A program made the translations under genes and the position numbers. A model generated the notes under the pieces. The model had not been told where the DNA came from, ran no database searches, and worked only from the letters and a program-made list of their open reading frames with translations. From Aurelia coerulea (lineage: Eukaryota; Cnidaria; Scyphozoa; Semaeostomeae; Ulmaridae), in contig CM076948.1 of NCBI GenBank assembly GCA_039566865.1, positions 10,241,001-10,305,000 on the forward strand: a stretch of 64,000 bases of DNA. Direction: 5' to 3'. The first letter of the stretch is position 1, and each line of letters starts with the position of its first letter. Shown here piece after piece: positions 8,483 through 17,917 of the stretch.

Positions 8483-10513
8483 TTGCGACAGCAATATTAT
8501 TCATGTCGATTTCAAAGTGGCGGAAGTATGTTGGAACACATATCTCATTTGAGATCACTACATGATCAGCTGAAAGAAATGGAAGTGGATATTGATGATA
8601 AAGAATTGGCAATGACACTACTTGCTAGTTTGCCTGAAGAATTCAAAGCCTTAATCACCGCTCTTGATGCTGTAGGAGAAGACAACTTATCTTTTGAAAA
8701 GGTCAAAGGAATGCTATTAAACGATGCTGATCGTAGTTTGGATACCTTATATGCAAGAAAGCCTGAAGATGCTTTTTCTGCCAGAAGATCTGTGGGACAC
8801 AGAAGAGGGAAACAAGGACATGGTACAAGTGGTCCTAGGAATCATGAGGTGCAGTATGATAAACCTTTTCGTGGAACATGTCATTACTGTAAGGAAAAGG
8901 GTCATTTTGCTAGAGACTGTCCTGAGAAAAATCCTAGAGATTATTGGCAACATGGTAATGTACGAAATAACGCATCTGCTAATTCTGCTGAGAACCGTAA
9001 TCCTGTTCAATTTATTTATGAGGAAGCATTGATTACCTCTGATCGAATAAATAATTCTGGCTGGATTATTGACTCTGGAGCAACGCAACATATGACTTTT
9101 GACAAAGAATCGTTATCTGATTATGTTGAATTCAAGCAGCCATGCATTGTTAATCTTGGTGATAATGGTACTATTTTCGCATATGGCAAAGGTACTTACC
9201 GTCTTGTTGCAGATCTAGAAGATAGTATGCAGCATATTGTGCTTCATGATGTTCTTTACCTAACTGACCTTGACAAAAACTTGTTATCTGTTCGAGCGAT
9301 GACAAAACTTGGAGCTTCTGTCGATTTTGAAGGAAATCTGTGCCGAATTTCAAGAAATTCAAGGTTGTTAGCTGTTGGTGAAATGCAAGGAAAACTGTAT
9401 ATCCTGAAAGCTGTTCCTGATGAGCATGTCAATATTGCAAGAGAAAACACCGATATGCAGTTGTGGCATTGTCGTTTTGGTCATTTAGGAATGGACAATG
9501 TTTCAAAGTTGGTCAAAAGCAAGATGGTAGAGGGAATGGATTGTAATGAGAAAGCTGAAAGAAAATCTGTTTGTGAACCTTGTGTTATGGGACCCCTAAG
9601 AAACGACGACAGTTTTGAAATAGCTGACAGCGACATGGATCTCTTCAGTGACACTCCACAAAACTCGCCAATTGGAGACAAAGGTCAGTTATTTCACGAA
9701 TTTGAAATCCTACGGCAAGAAAATACAAAATTATCTCAGCAAAACAAATTTCTTCAGTGTCGGATAGACGACGTATCTGCCAAACTTCTGGCTCAAGAAG
9801 ACAAAATCCAATACCTCTACAAAAAGGTTAAAAACTTAGGCAGTCCAAGCAATGTGGAAAAAGACAAAACTCCTCAACACCAAGCGACTGATGATGGTGA
9901 TAATGCTGACCAGCCAAATGAGGGAGATGGCACCCATCCACAGTCCGGGGAGGATACTGAGCCTAACACAGCGACTGTTATAGATGAGGATGGAAACAAC
10001 AATGCCGCTGAGAATACGACAAACACCAGTGTTTCTAACAAGAAACCTTGGGCAAATGTCTGCAAAAAGTACAACATGGGAATATGTAAGCGTGTGAAGT
10101 GCAGATATCAGCATAAGAAGGTGAAAACTTGCAGATTCTACAACAGTGCATCCGGTTGTAGCAAAGGGACTGATTGTAACTTCCTCCACATCAAGAGCAT
10201 GATGCAGCAAAAACCTGAATCAAACCCATTGCCATCAGTCAACCGTGATCACGGGAAAGGCCAAGTTCAATATGAGCAGATGAGACAACAAATAGATTTC
10301 TCCGACAACATGCTAGTCTCTTTTTTAGACAAACTAGAATCGAGGCTGATCAACGCTGTACAATCAACAACAAACAACCAGCCTCCAGGAAATCCAATGA
10401 TTCCAATGCAGCATCCCATAATGTACCAATTTCCAGAAACAAGAGACCACCAAAACTTCCCATACCAAAGACCAATGATGATGCAAGGCCCACACATCAT
10501 ACAGCAACAATAA
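8483..10513 (+). CDS. Chimeric ORF: Copia Gag-protease fused in frame to LINE ORF1
   Basis: A 676-codon open frame made of two elements. Residues 1-370 are Copia: Gag (MLEHISHLRSLHDQL), a CX2CX4HX4C zinc knuckle at 133-146, the aspartic protease WIIDSGATQHMT at 195-205, and the pre-integrase domain LWHCRFGHLG to CEPCVMG (327-370). Integrase and RT are missing. From about residue 371 it is LINE ORF1: a likely coiled coil (about 400-450), an acidic/Asn-rich linker, two CCCH zinc fingers (C527-C535-C540-H544 and C550-C559-C565-H569) and a Met/Gln/Pro-rich tail ending before the LINE ORF2. The junction near 9593 keeps frame, probably by chance of a 5'-truncated LINE insertion. The true Copia start is upstream, so Met 1 is only the first Met of the open stretch. 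Confidence 0.85.
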   Translation: MRQQYYSCRFQSGGSMLEHISHLRSLHDQLKEMEVDIDDKELAMTLLASLPEEFKALITALDAVGEDNLSFEKVKGMLLNDADRSLDTLYARKPEDAFSARRSVGHRRGKQGHGTSGPRNHEVQYDKPFRGTCHYCKEKGHFARDCPEKNPRDYWQHGNVRNNASANSAENRNPVQFIYEEALITSDRINNSGWIIDSGATQHMTFDKESLSDYVEFKQPCIVNLGDNGTIFAYGKGTYRLVADLEDSMQHIVLHDVLYLTDLDKNLLSVRAMTKLGASVDFEGNLCRISRNSRLLAVGEMQGKLYILKAVPDEHVNIARENTDMQLWHCRFGHLGMDNVSKLVKSKMVEGMDCNEKAERKSVCEPCVMGPLRNDDSFEIADSDMDLFSDTPQNSPIGDKGQLFHEFEILRQENTKLSQQNKFLQCRIDDVSAKLLAQEDKIQYLYKKVKNLGSPSNVEKDKTPQHQATDDGDNADQPNEGDGTHPQSGEDTEPNTATVIDEDGNNNAAENTTNTSVSNKKPWANVCKKYNMGICKRVKCRYQHKKVKTCRFYNSASGCSKGTDCNFLHIKSMMQQKPESNPLPSVNRDHGKGQVQYEQMRQQIDFSDNMLVSFLDKLESRLINAVQSTTNNQPPGNPMIPMQHPIMYQFPETRDHQNFPYQRPMMMQGPHIIQQQ

Positions 10514-10519
10514 ACAAAA

Positions 10520-11815
10520 TAAAGAATCTGACATGTACTTATACGAATGCAGATTGCCTCAGCAATAAAGTAGATGAATTGAAATCAAAATTACATCTGT
10601 CAAAATCGGACATATGCATGATTACCGAAGTATTACCAAAAGTGAAACTATATCCCTTAAAGGAAAGTGACATTGCAATACAGGGCTATCAGATTTTTTC
10701 TAATATAGATGAAACATCAAACAGAGGTGTTGCTTTATATTTATCAAATCAATTCCGTGCAAAGCGTCTAGATTACTCATCTGGAGACTCCTCGTTAGAA
10801 TGTTTATTTGTGGAGATAAAAGTCAATGAAAAGGACAACCTTGTTTGTGGGGTCGTTTATAGAAGTCCTTCAAAAGATAACCATGAGTCTCTACGTCAAT
10901 TGATATCAAATATAACGAGTGATAGACAACATGACCAAATACTTATCGTCGGAGACTTTAACTATCCAGATATCAATTGGGAAAGCCATTTGTCAAACAC
11001 TGATGAAGAAAACCCTGCATCACAGTTTCTTAAATTAACTGATAATTGCTTCTTAACCCAACATGTAAATAAATCAACAAGACACAGACACAACCAAACT
11101 TCGAATTGCTTAGATTTAATCTTGACCAATGATGAAAAACTCTGTTCAAAAACTACTATACAATGATCCTCTTGGTTCGAGTGATCACTTGACGTTAGAG
11201 TTACAATACATAGTAGAAATCGAAGAGTCACACAACCATGGTGATAAATCAGAACGTTTCTCATATGATTACGGTGATTATATTAAACTTAGAAATATTT
11301 TGAAGGAGATTGACTGGAATAAGGAATTTAAAGGCATGTCAACTGAGGCCATGATGAATTATTTTGAAGCTAAACTTAGCAGCTCCATAGAACAATGCAT
11401 ACCAAAACGCAAAATCAACCCTTCAAAAAACAACGAGAAACAACCGATATGGCTCAATAACTATGCGATGAGAGCGTTAAAAAAGAAACACAATGCATAT
11501 AAGCGTTGGATAATAACAAAAAATGGGAATGATTACATACGTTATAGAAGACACTGTAATAAAGTAAAAACTACTATCAGGAACAGAATAAAGGAAATTG
11601 AACGAAACATTGCAATGAACATCAAAATAAACAATAAACATTACTGGCGGTATGCAAATTCAAAACTAAAAACCAAATCCCGGGTTCCTGACCTAAAGGT
11701 CGGTGACAATCGCTTTACAAATTCTGAGCAAGAAAAAGTTGACGTCCTCAATCAATTCTTCACTTCAGTATTTACTCGTGAAGACCTATCGTCCATTCCG
11801 CAAATAGAAGAAAGA
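10520..11815 (+). pseudogene. LINE ORF2, endonuclease and start of RT
   Basis: Apurinic-type endonuclease of a CR1/jockey-group LINE: YTNADCLSNKVDELKS, SDICMITEVLPK, GVVYRSPSKDN, VGDFNYPDINWE and SNCLDLILTNDE. A frameshift near 11150 moves the frame, and SSDHLTLELQ then follows, completing the SDH motif. The linker (WLNNYAMRALKKKHNAYKRW) and the approach to the RT (VDVLNQFFTSVFTREDLSSI) are present. It stops at about 11815, where sequence jumps to the LINE 3' UTR, so the RT palm is deleted. It is linked to the CCCH-finger ORF1 just upstream. Confidence 0.86.
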
Positions 11816-11940
11816 CAGTGGCCATGGGGTAGTCATTGTCGTTCGCTCCCCTTGGCATCGTCCCTGTCGTGTTGTACAGTATTAGGAAGGTATAGTAGAA
11901 TGTAAGATTTATTTTAATATTTCATACGTATAGAGAAAAA
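11816..11940 (+). mobile_element. LINE 3' UTR tail after an internal deletion
   Basis: CCATGGGGTAGTCATTGTC and CCTTGGCATCGTCCCTGTC.. are shared with 50545-50600, which lies downstream of a LINE C-terminus (50120-50254). A diverged version lies on the minus strand past the stop of the LINE at 42557. I infer that this is the family's 3' UTR and that ORF2 lost its RT half by an internal deletion. It ends in an A-rich run near 11935. Confidence 0.6.
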
Positions 11941-12050
11941 AATAAAAAATTCTCGAACAGTTACATGCATGTCAGCATCGTGTCAGCAGTTTCAATTGTT
12001 CGTGCATGCAACTTATTGATATATGGACAGGACACACACAGTGCCTTTAA

Positions 12051-12180
12051 GAATGTAACCATCAGTCCAGTATGTTGATTTTATGGGTTTACGTTTGTTA
12101 GTGACTCTCAAGATTTCACACTTGTCTGGATGCAGGTGCATGAGCCACTCTTTACACCCTCATAACATTTCCTATCATTT
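12051..12180 (-). pseudogene. Antisense LINE, upstream piece
   Basis: Minus strand encodes EWLMHLHPDKCEILRVTNK and then TYWTDGYI, the post-palm block of the RT that continues at 7075. With the TTAA element removed, the codons read straight on into NEVASKKYLGIT. The 5' part of this LINE is missing beyond 12180. Confidence 0.8.
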
Positions 12181-13086
12181 CTGCCTTACGATGGCCTTAC
12201 CGCAATGACTTGTGGACGCTTTAGCACGTGCTATCCTCTTGGGAGGATGAAGAGGAAAAAATACATGAATTTTTGTGAATGTCATCAATTTTAGGAAGGA
12301 AAACCTGCTATTGTTTTCATTCGTTTTTGCAGGTTTTTGGAAGGGGCTTTCTGCAGAAATCACCCATACCCACGGGAAGGAATGGCTGATTAGAGCCGAG
12401 TAAATTGCTGAACCTAATTGAACATATTGGCAATAAAACAAGAGACTGTTTTGAATATTATTGATTAAAGAATCCCTTCCAAAAGGGGATTCTTTTTTCG
12501 GACTCACCTGGTTTATGATTGATTTCCAAAGGAAGTCTAGGTACTGTAGAAAGATCAGTTGATGGAGGGCGCTTTTCTGACAGATAACTAGGCAAAAAAA
12601 AACAGCATCTGAGGTCTTATGGAGCATCTTACTTTTTATTTCATCAAAATTGGACAAATAAATTCAGAATTATGGATATTTGAAGGTTCACAATCACATG
12701 AAATTTTGCAGATTTAGTTTCTATGGTTCAGTATCATGTTAGTATGATTCTTCAGATGGTACCAAAACTAAGAAATTGTTATTGAGTTCTACATATACAA
12801 AACAGTATCTTGATTAAGACTCAATGAATTATTTTGAAACTTGCCAATTATACCAATGTTGACTTATACAAAATCTGAATCTGGACCCAGAAATTTCGTT
12901 GTTGCCATGCAAACTTGGGCTTTTGTCCAAAATGGCTTCCCTGTCGGGAAACAGAAAACAATGCAATGGGTTTAAATTAAAAATTGTGCACAGATGTCTG
13001 AAAAACATCCCGTAATCAACAAAAAGGCATATAATGTATCCAATATGGGGTGCCGTTACCGCCAAAATTCAGCCCTTGTTTTTCTG
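12181..13086. other. Intronic stretch, nothing recognised
   Basis: Part of MRGBP intron 1. There is a 160-codon minus-strand open frame (12175-12657), but it has no recognisable domain, and a small palindrome (CCTTCCAAAAGGGGATTC area near 12475). I assign no feature. Confidence 0.4.
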
Positions 13087-13120
13087 TAAAATGGTACCCT
13101 ATATCTTCTAAAATGGTACC
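13087..13120. repeat. TAAAATGGTACCCTA repeat, left of the Penelope element
   Basis: Two copies of a motif TAAAATGGTACC. More degenerate copies continue at 14641-14780 after the Penelope insertion, so one repeat tract was split. The last 15 bases (13106-13120) are the target duplication. Confidence 0.7.
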
Positions 13121-13137
13121 AAATAAAAGGTTGTGCC

Positions 13138-14376
13138 ATGGGCACTGTAGCAGCTCCATCATATGCCACCATTTATATGGGACATTTTGAAGAAACCCAC
13201 ATCTACCCAGAAATTAAAAATGATTGTCTCTTCTACGCCAGATACATTGACGACATTTTCCTTATATACACAGGTGGTGAAACAAAACTCGATGAATTTC
13301 TGACAAACCTTAATACGAAACATGATTCCATTAAATTTGACCACGAAAAATCAAAACAATCAGTCGCATTTTTGGACACCTTAATATACATTGATGAAAA
13401 CAGACAATTACAAACAACGCTTTACACAAAACCTACAGATACCCACAACTATCTACATTTTAAATCTTCCCACCCTAAACATCTTAAAGAAAGCCTACCC
13501 TACTCCCAAGCCCTAAGACTACGAAGGATCTGCTCTGATAATAACGAATTGAATAAACACAGTGACAAATTAAAACAACAATTCATAGCACGTGGCTACT
13601 CTCCAACTTTAGTTGATAACCAGATAAAAAAAGCTATTGATATCCCAAGAAAAGATACCCTAAAATTAACAAATAAAGAGAAATCTAATCGTATCCCCCT
13701 TGTAACAACATTCAACAATACCCTACCCCCAATGGCCCAAATAATCCAGAAACGCTGGGACATTTTAAAACTAAAACCAAATTTAAAAGAAATTTTCCAA
13801 GAACCTGGTATGATAGCCTATCGTCGACCAAGGAACCTTAAAGAAATGATAGGAAGCAACAATATTTCGAATAACAAGGTTACCCGTACGAAACCAACTA
13901 CAAAAACTGTTAACTTTTGCCAACCATGTAATATTAAAAACAGCCTATGCTGCAATCATCTCAAATCTACTAACTCATTCACGAGCTGTGTAACTAAAAC
14001 AACCTATAAAATCTACCACGAATCTAACTGCAAAAGCAGAAACGTCATATACCTATTAGAATGCACACTTTGCTCTAAACAATATGTCGGAAAATCTGAA
14101 TGGCCCTTCAACTTTAGACTCAACAACTATAGGCACAGAATCAAATCAACAGACTATGATAAACTACTCCCTGTCGAACAACACTTTCGCTTATCAAACC
14201 ACGACTTTGCCAGAGATGCTAAATTTACAATCATAGAAAAAATTGAAAAGAACGTATCGGATGAAATTACGTCGATACTAGAATCACATGAAGACAACTG
14301 GATATTACGTCTTAGAACTCTCGCCCCAAATGGCCTAAACGGCAAGCTTAACCACCCAGAAAATATAAGACTATAG
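13138..14376 (+). CDS. Penelope-like RT (partial) with GIY-YIG endonuclease
   Basis: A 412-codon open frame. MGTVAAPSYATIYMG follows directly on an in-frame KGCA, the PLE RT motif around the palm. RYIDDIFLIYTG (35-46) holds the catalytic aspartates D38-D39. TTLYTKPTDTHNYLHFKSSHP is the conserved PLE thumb block. IPLVTTFNNTLPP and AYRRPRNLKEMI form the connector to the endonuclease. A Cys-rich CQPC..CCNH segment (261-274) leads to NVIYLLECTLCSKQYVGKS (302-320), the GIY-YIG core in PLE form, and an ..VEQHF..NHD block. The frame is intact from its first Met to the stop, but the N-terminal half of the RT is missing, so it is not autonomous. Confidence 0.9.
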   Translation: MGTVAAPSYATIYMGHFEETHIYPEIKNDCLFYARYIDDIFLIYTGGETKLDEFLTNLNTKHDSIKFDHEKSKQSVAFLDTLIYIDENRQLQTTLYTKPTDTHNYLHFKSSHPKHLKESLPYSQALRLRRICSDNNELNKHSDKLKQQFIARGYSPTLVDNQIKKAIDIPRKDTLKLTNKEKSNRIPLVTTFNNTLPPMAQIIQKRWDILKLKPNLKEIFQEPGMIAYRRPRNLKEMIGSNNISNNKVTRTKPTTKTVNFCQPCNIKNSLCCNHLKSTNSFTSCVTKTTYKIYHESNCKSRNVIYLLECTLCSKQYVGKSEWPFNFRLNNYRHRIKSTDYDKLLPVEQHFRLSNHDFARDAKFTIIEKIEKNVSDEITSILESHEDNWILRLRTLAPNGLNGKLNHPENIRL

Positions 14377-14539
14377 ATCTTTAAACAGATGGACAGGCAA
14401 CAGAATTACGTTCATTTTTTTGTTATTACATTGTTCCCCTGTGACCTGTCACTTTCTTAATCATACATAATTTGAAACAACTAATTTAACGTCACATTTA
14501 TAAAAAGAATTTATAAAACTGTTGTATTAGAAAGTATAA

Positions 14540-14588
14540 CTCATTCTCCTGATGATGACCACACGGTCGAAACTAGTTGGGAATTGAG
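14540..14588 (+). ncRNA. Hammerhead-ribozyme-like fold in the Penelope 3' UTR
   Basis: CTGATGA (14549-14555) and GAA (14569-14571) flank a GACC/GGTC stem II with ACAC loop. The preceding CTCATTCTC (14540-14548) can pair with GGGAATTGAG (14579-14588) as stem I, with one wobble and one bulge. AC/GT around TA makes a minimal stem III, with T14578 as the would-be cleavage position. One extra T (14556) sits between CTGATGA and stem II, which departs from the canonical core. Type I hammerheads with very short stem III are known in Penelope elements; activity here is inference. Confidence 0.55.
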
Positions 14589-14637
14589 AAAGAATTTATA
14601 TATATTTATTCCTGCTCGTCTTTATTTTTGTTCATCT

Positions 14638-14790
14638 TTCTAAAATGGTACCCTATATCTCCTAAAAATTGGTACACTTTTTTTCATAAAACGGTACCCG
14701 ATGTTTTGTAAAATGGTACCCTTTATTTTATAAAATGGTTATCTAAAATGTTGCATGAAGTTTCTAAAATGGTACCCAGCAGATTATTCA
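14638..14790. repeat. Degenerate TAAAATGGTACCC repeats, right part
   Basis: Six or so imperfect copies of TAAAATGGTACCC spaced about 25-35 bp apart. They continue the tract interrupted by the Penelope element. Confidence 0.65.
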
Positions 14791-15109
14791 GAGGCCTAGA
14801 TCCTAATGGTCTGGGATCTTGGCATTTGTCTCAATGAGCCAGCCTCTTTTTTGACAGTCAGTCTGCCTGTATTTTGTACTGTTGTGCGTTTCCTGGAAAA
14901 TATAACCTCACAGCTTGCTTCATGGGGTCAGAAGCACACTCTCCACTTGTACACCCACTCTTGTGTAATCTTTAAATCGTGATCCATGTCCACAGCGGCT
15001 TGCTCAGTATCACAAATGATGCATTGATGTATCGGATGAAGAGTGATGTATCTATTTGCGAAAAAGCTCTGGATAAACCAAACTAAACCAAACTCTAGGT
15101 AAACCAAAC

Positions 15110-15235
15110 TCTGTGAAGACAGTAAGACAATTCAAGAATTTAAAAAGAGAATAAAGCAGTGGAGCTGTGATTCATGAACCTGCAGATTGTGTAAAGTGTT
15201 TATCAAAGATTTAGGATTTTACATTTCATTTGTGA
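15110..15235 (+). pseudogene. LINE 3' end (C-terminal tail of an RT)
   Basis: Encodes TIQEFKKRIKQWSCDS, stop, TCRLCKVFIKDLGF: the last residues of an L2/CR1-type LINE (FKKxIKxW..CxCRLCxxYIxxLGF). It has one internal stop. The 3' UTR seems to run to about 15330 (TTAGGCAAGCCAGC). Upstream, 14791-15109 has no recognisable coding part. Confidence 0.7.
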
Positions 15236-15451
15236 TTTTCTTTTTTTCTGTAAATTATACTGTAGTTTCATTTTAGTTTCAGTTTGGTCTTAATTAGCTT
15301 TTAGCTATTCAGTTAGGCAAGCCAGCTTTAGATAAAAATGAATAGTTATAACAACAATAATTGCATGCAGCAATGCAGTAGAACTGTCCCTTTTGATGAA
15401 TTTTTCCCATTTTCAAAGTTTTTCATCCATTATGATATCCTTTATATTTAG

Positions 15452-15576
15452 GAGTGAACAGATATTTCCACATGGCTTGCATTCACAAAAGCTTTTCATC
15501 AGCATCAGGAAAGAACGATATTACATCATCACAACTTTGGAAGCATTTATCAGAAATGTATAATCTAGATACTTTG
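15452..15576 (+). CDS. MRGBP: MRG-binding protein, exon 2
   Basis: Acceptor TTTATATTTAG before 15452. The exon encodes GVNRYFHMACIHKSFSS, then WKHLSEMYNLDTL, matching the family core that follows GHKPVG (NRHFHM..I and LWxHLSxMYxxxxL). Donor is TTG|GTATGT at 15577, phase 0. The exon is 125 bp. It lies 9.3 kb from exon 1, and that intron is filled with retroelements. Confidence 0.92.
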
Positions 15577-15654
15577 GTATGTTATGTAGCTTCAGTACCT
15601 CAAATCACAATAAAGCATTACATCAGTGAGCTTGAAAAAAGATGCATGTACAGC

Positions 15655-15972
15655 CAGTGGCGGATTTAGGGGGGGGGGGCAAGTGGGGGCAATTGCCCCC
15701 CGCCCTTCACGATGAAAACTCAGCGTGGCGCCCCTGTTTTGGCGAGAAAAGTGCCCCTCATCCTGACCCTAACGCATAATTTCCTAACTGTTTCGATTTA
15801 AATATGGGGAAAACACATAAATCAAAGCGTTATTTAGTAGTAAATCAAAGAATTTTCCTTAAAAAAGCGTCCGAATATTTTCGAGCGCCTTCGGCGCGCT
15901 CACTTCCTCATGTACTCTTGGCGTCCTCTTTGCAAGTTGCCCCCCTTCAACTTCGGGCTGGATCCGCCCCTG
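15655..15972. mobile_element. hAT-type MITE (CAGTGGCGGATTTAG ends)
   Basis: 318 bp between CAGTGGCGGATTTAGG and its inverse GGATCCGCCCCTG, flanked by TGTACAGC (15647-15654) and TGTACAAC (15973-15980), an 8-bp duplication with one mismatch. It is C/G-rich at both ends and non-coding. CAGTGGCG-type ends with 8-bp duplications recur at 32366 and 51462. Confidence 0.82.
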
Positions 15973-16081
15973 TGTACAACACTTATCCCTTTGCGAGGGC
16001 TGCAAGCTCTTTGGCATCCTGAGATGCATAGCAACTTTCCAAACTCTAGAATTGTGAACTATCTTGAACCTCTTTGGAGTA

Positions 16082-16970
16082 GGGGAGACCGGGTCAATTG
16101 TAACATTTTTTGAAAAACCAGCCATATCGTCTACATAATGATAAATTACGATCTTGGAGGTAGATGATATTGTAGTTGCATCTCTTGGAATGAAATAGAC
16201 CTTTTTAGTTTCCATCGCATGGTACCAATTTCTGTGGCGCTGTGATAGTTTTAAAATCAGTGGTCAAGTGTTACAATTCACAATTGCCCCAGTAACGCTG
16301 GGCAATTGTAATACATGGTCAGAGCACTTGTTACACATCTTTAAAATCATTACAGATAATTATTGCACGACTCTGTTTGTTTCCTTGCACAAAATGTAAC
16401 ACCAGGTTGCAGATTATTCGTTGCTTCAAAAAAAGCAAATTAAAAATAAGACGTGGCCTTTATTTCTTTGTAAATTTTGATGCATCAGTTGAAAATAATT
16501 GGATCGATTGAGAAAAACTAGATGCTTGTTTACAAATTGCATCATTTAATTCTTTAATACTACAAGGATGCACATTTTTCGACCGAGTTAGAAACTGAAT
16601 CAAAACCAAGCCATCGGCCAGCTTACACTGGGGCAATTGTGAAGCGTGTTACAATTGCCCCTGACCTTGTCAGCTATCATTATTTCCCATTTTTCACAGC
16701 TCATATGCTGCGGAGCTTAAGTCTAACGTAGCTTTTACCCTAAATAGATGTCATGTAATGTGAAAATGAAATGTTTTGCTCAAATGGAAGCAGGTTTTTA
16801 CTTTCGTGCTCAAAAAAATTCGCAAATTTAGATGAACATTCCTATATCTCAAGTCGTACGCAGAGTGTTAAAATGAGCATGTTCTGTGCAAAAATCGGAT
16901 GTTTGGCACTTTCCTGCAAGGTGGGATAGCCAGTCAATTGCCCCGTATTACAATTGCCCCCGGTCTCCGC
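16082..16970. mobile_element. TA-flanked element with ACAATTGCCCC subterminal repeats
   Basis: GGGGAGACCGGGTCAATTG at the left pairs with CAATTGCCCCCGGTCTCCGC at the right, with TA outside each end. Inside are inverted pairs of ACAATTGCCCC near 16283-16310, 16630-16665 and 16936-16960, resembling clustered transposase-binding sites. It has no long frame, and lies in MRGBP intron 2. The superfamily (mariner-like) is inferred from TA. Confidence 0.68.
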
Positions 16971-17790
16971 TAGATTGAAGCTCTTAAGATTTTGCCCTCC
17001 GTTATAAAGAACAAGGTCATTCAACAGTATATTGTAGCTGCTGAGATTTTGTGTTTGTTTACCAATGAGAGGGAATTGACTTAAATTCATATTCAAATCA
17101 GTTACACATCGAAGTTTTTCAATTTTAATTTGACAGGCGATTCTAATTCTGGGGAGTATTCGACCAGAATTTCGTTGAGGACGTGCTATTCAAGCTTGTT
17201 AGAGCATGCCATATGTATACCCAATCTCAAAGCAATTTTTCGAAAATGCATACCTGACCTCATTTTAATCTTTCAAAGTTGCCAATTTGTTTTTTATTGC
17301 CAAAATCACAAAAATAGACACTTTTCCTTATAACAAAACTTGTGTGAATCCATACCGTTCCTTTATACTAAAAAGCTCAAGATTGTGCAAATCGATATTG
17401 TTCCTTATGCCAAAATCATGAACACTTTACCTTCCCAATGGCACATCCCAAACACCCAACAGAGACACAGTGTCCTCCCCCTTCCACCCCCGGTTTCTAA
17501 TTGTACTCCTGCAATTGGTAACCGTGGAGTGGAATGGAGATTGTTCTTCATGCAGAGACTTTGATATCAGCGAACATTTTGAGGCAAGAGTGGCAGATTT
17601 ATTCATTCGGAGGGGCGCATTATATTCAAAATGACGATGTTGAACTGGCATATTTCAAGAAAGCTTCTTTCTACAGTTCATCATCAATTTTCCAACTATT
17701 ATCCGTCATTTCTGGTCATGCATACAGTGATTTATCAAAGCTTTACCTCATGCTTCCCTGTGCTTATCAATAGCTTGTCTTCAATTCTAG

Positions 17791-17917
17791 AACGAGCTAG
17801 AGACAGTACCATTTCCAAATGGTAGTACAGAATTTTGTCTTCCTGAAGAAATAACGAATCCTGATATCTGTGCATCGCAGCCATGCTCTCCTGCTACTTC
17901 TACAGAAGATGGTCCAA
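17791..17917 (+). CDS. MRGBP: MRG-binding protein, exon 3
   Basis: Acceptor TTCAATTCTAG. Reads NELETVPFPNGSTEFCLPEEI, matching the vertebrate NE.E.LPFPN....F.LPEEI block, then a Ser/Thr/Pro-rich linker (DICASQPCSPATSTEDGP). Donor CCAA|GTGAGT, with GT at 17918-17919, phase 1. Exon 127 bp. The intron before it (15577-17790) carries the elements at 15655 and 16082, and 16971-17790 otherwise shows nothing recognised. Confidence 0.92.

Larger units (their letters stand above)
7076..12046. mobile_element. TTAA-targeting MITE, expanded by nested insertions
   Basis: The left end is AGGCACTGTGTCCATG after TTAA (7072-7075). The right end is GGACACACACAGTGCCT before TTAA (12047-12050). Shorter relatives with the same ends and TTAA flanks lie at 21903-22153 (251 bp) and 48138-48424 (287 bp), so the original element was probably about 300 bp. 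The extra 4.7 kb are later insertions: the hairpin at 7394, Copia at 7700 and the LINE from about 9593. Original MITE sequence (TGTGATCAGTTTAAAACAG, GCATGTCAGCATCGTGTCAG) can be recognised near 7640-7665 and 11950-12000. Confidence 0.85.
13121..14637 (+). mobile_element. 5'-truncated Penelope-like element with 15-bp target duplication
   Basis: The 15-mer TTCTAAAATGGTACC lies at 13106-13120 and again at 14638-14652, bracketing 1517 bp. The inside encodes the last part of a Penelope-type reverse transcriptase and a GIY-YIG endonuclease, followed by a roughly 260-bp 3' UTR with a hammerhead-like fold. The element begins mid-RT (IKGCAMGTVAAPSYA), so it is 5'-truncated. Confidence 0.88.

Noticed and set aside
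12175..12657. 160-codon minus-strand ORF
   Set aside because: No recognisable domain, no splice context, and composition of random open sequence in an intron.
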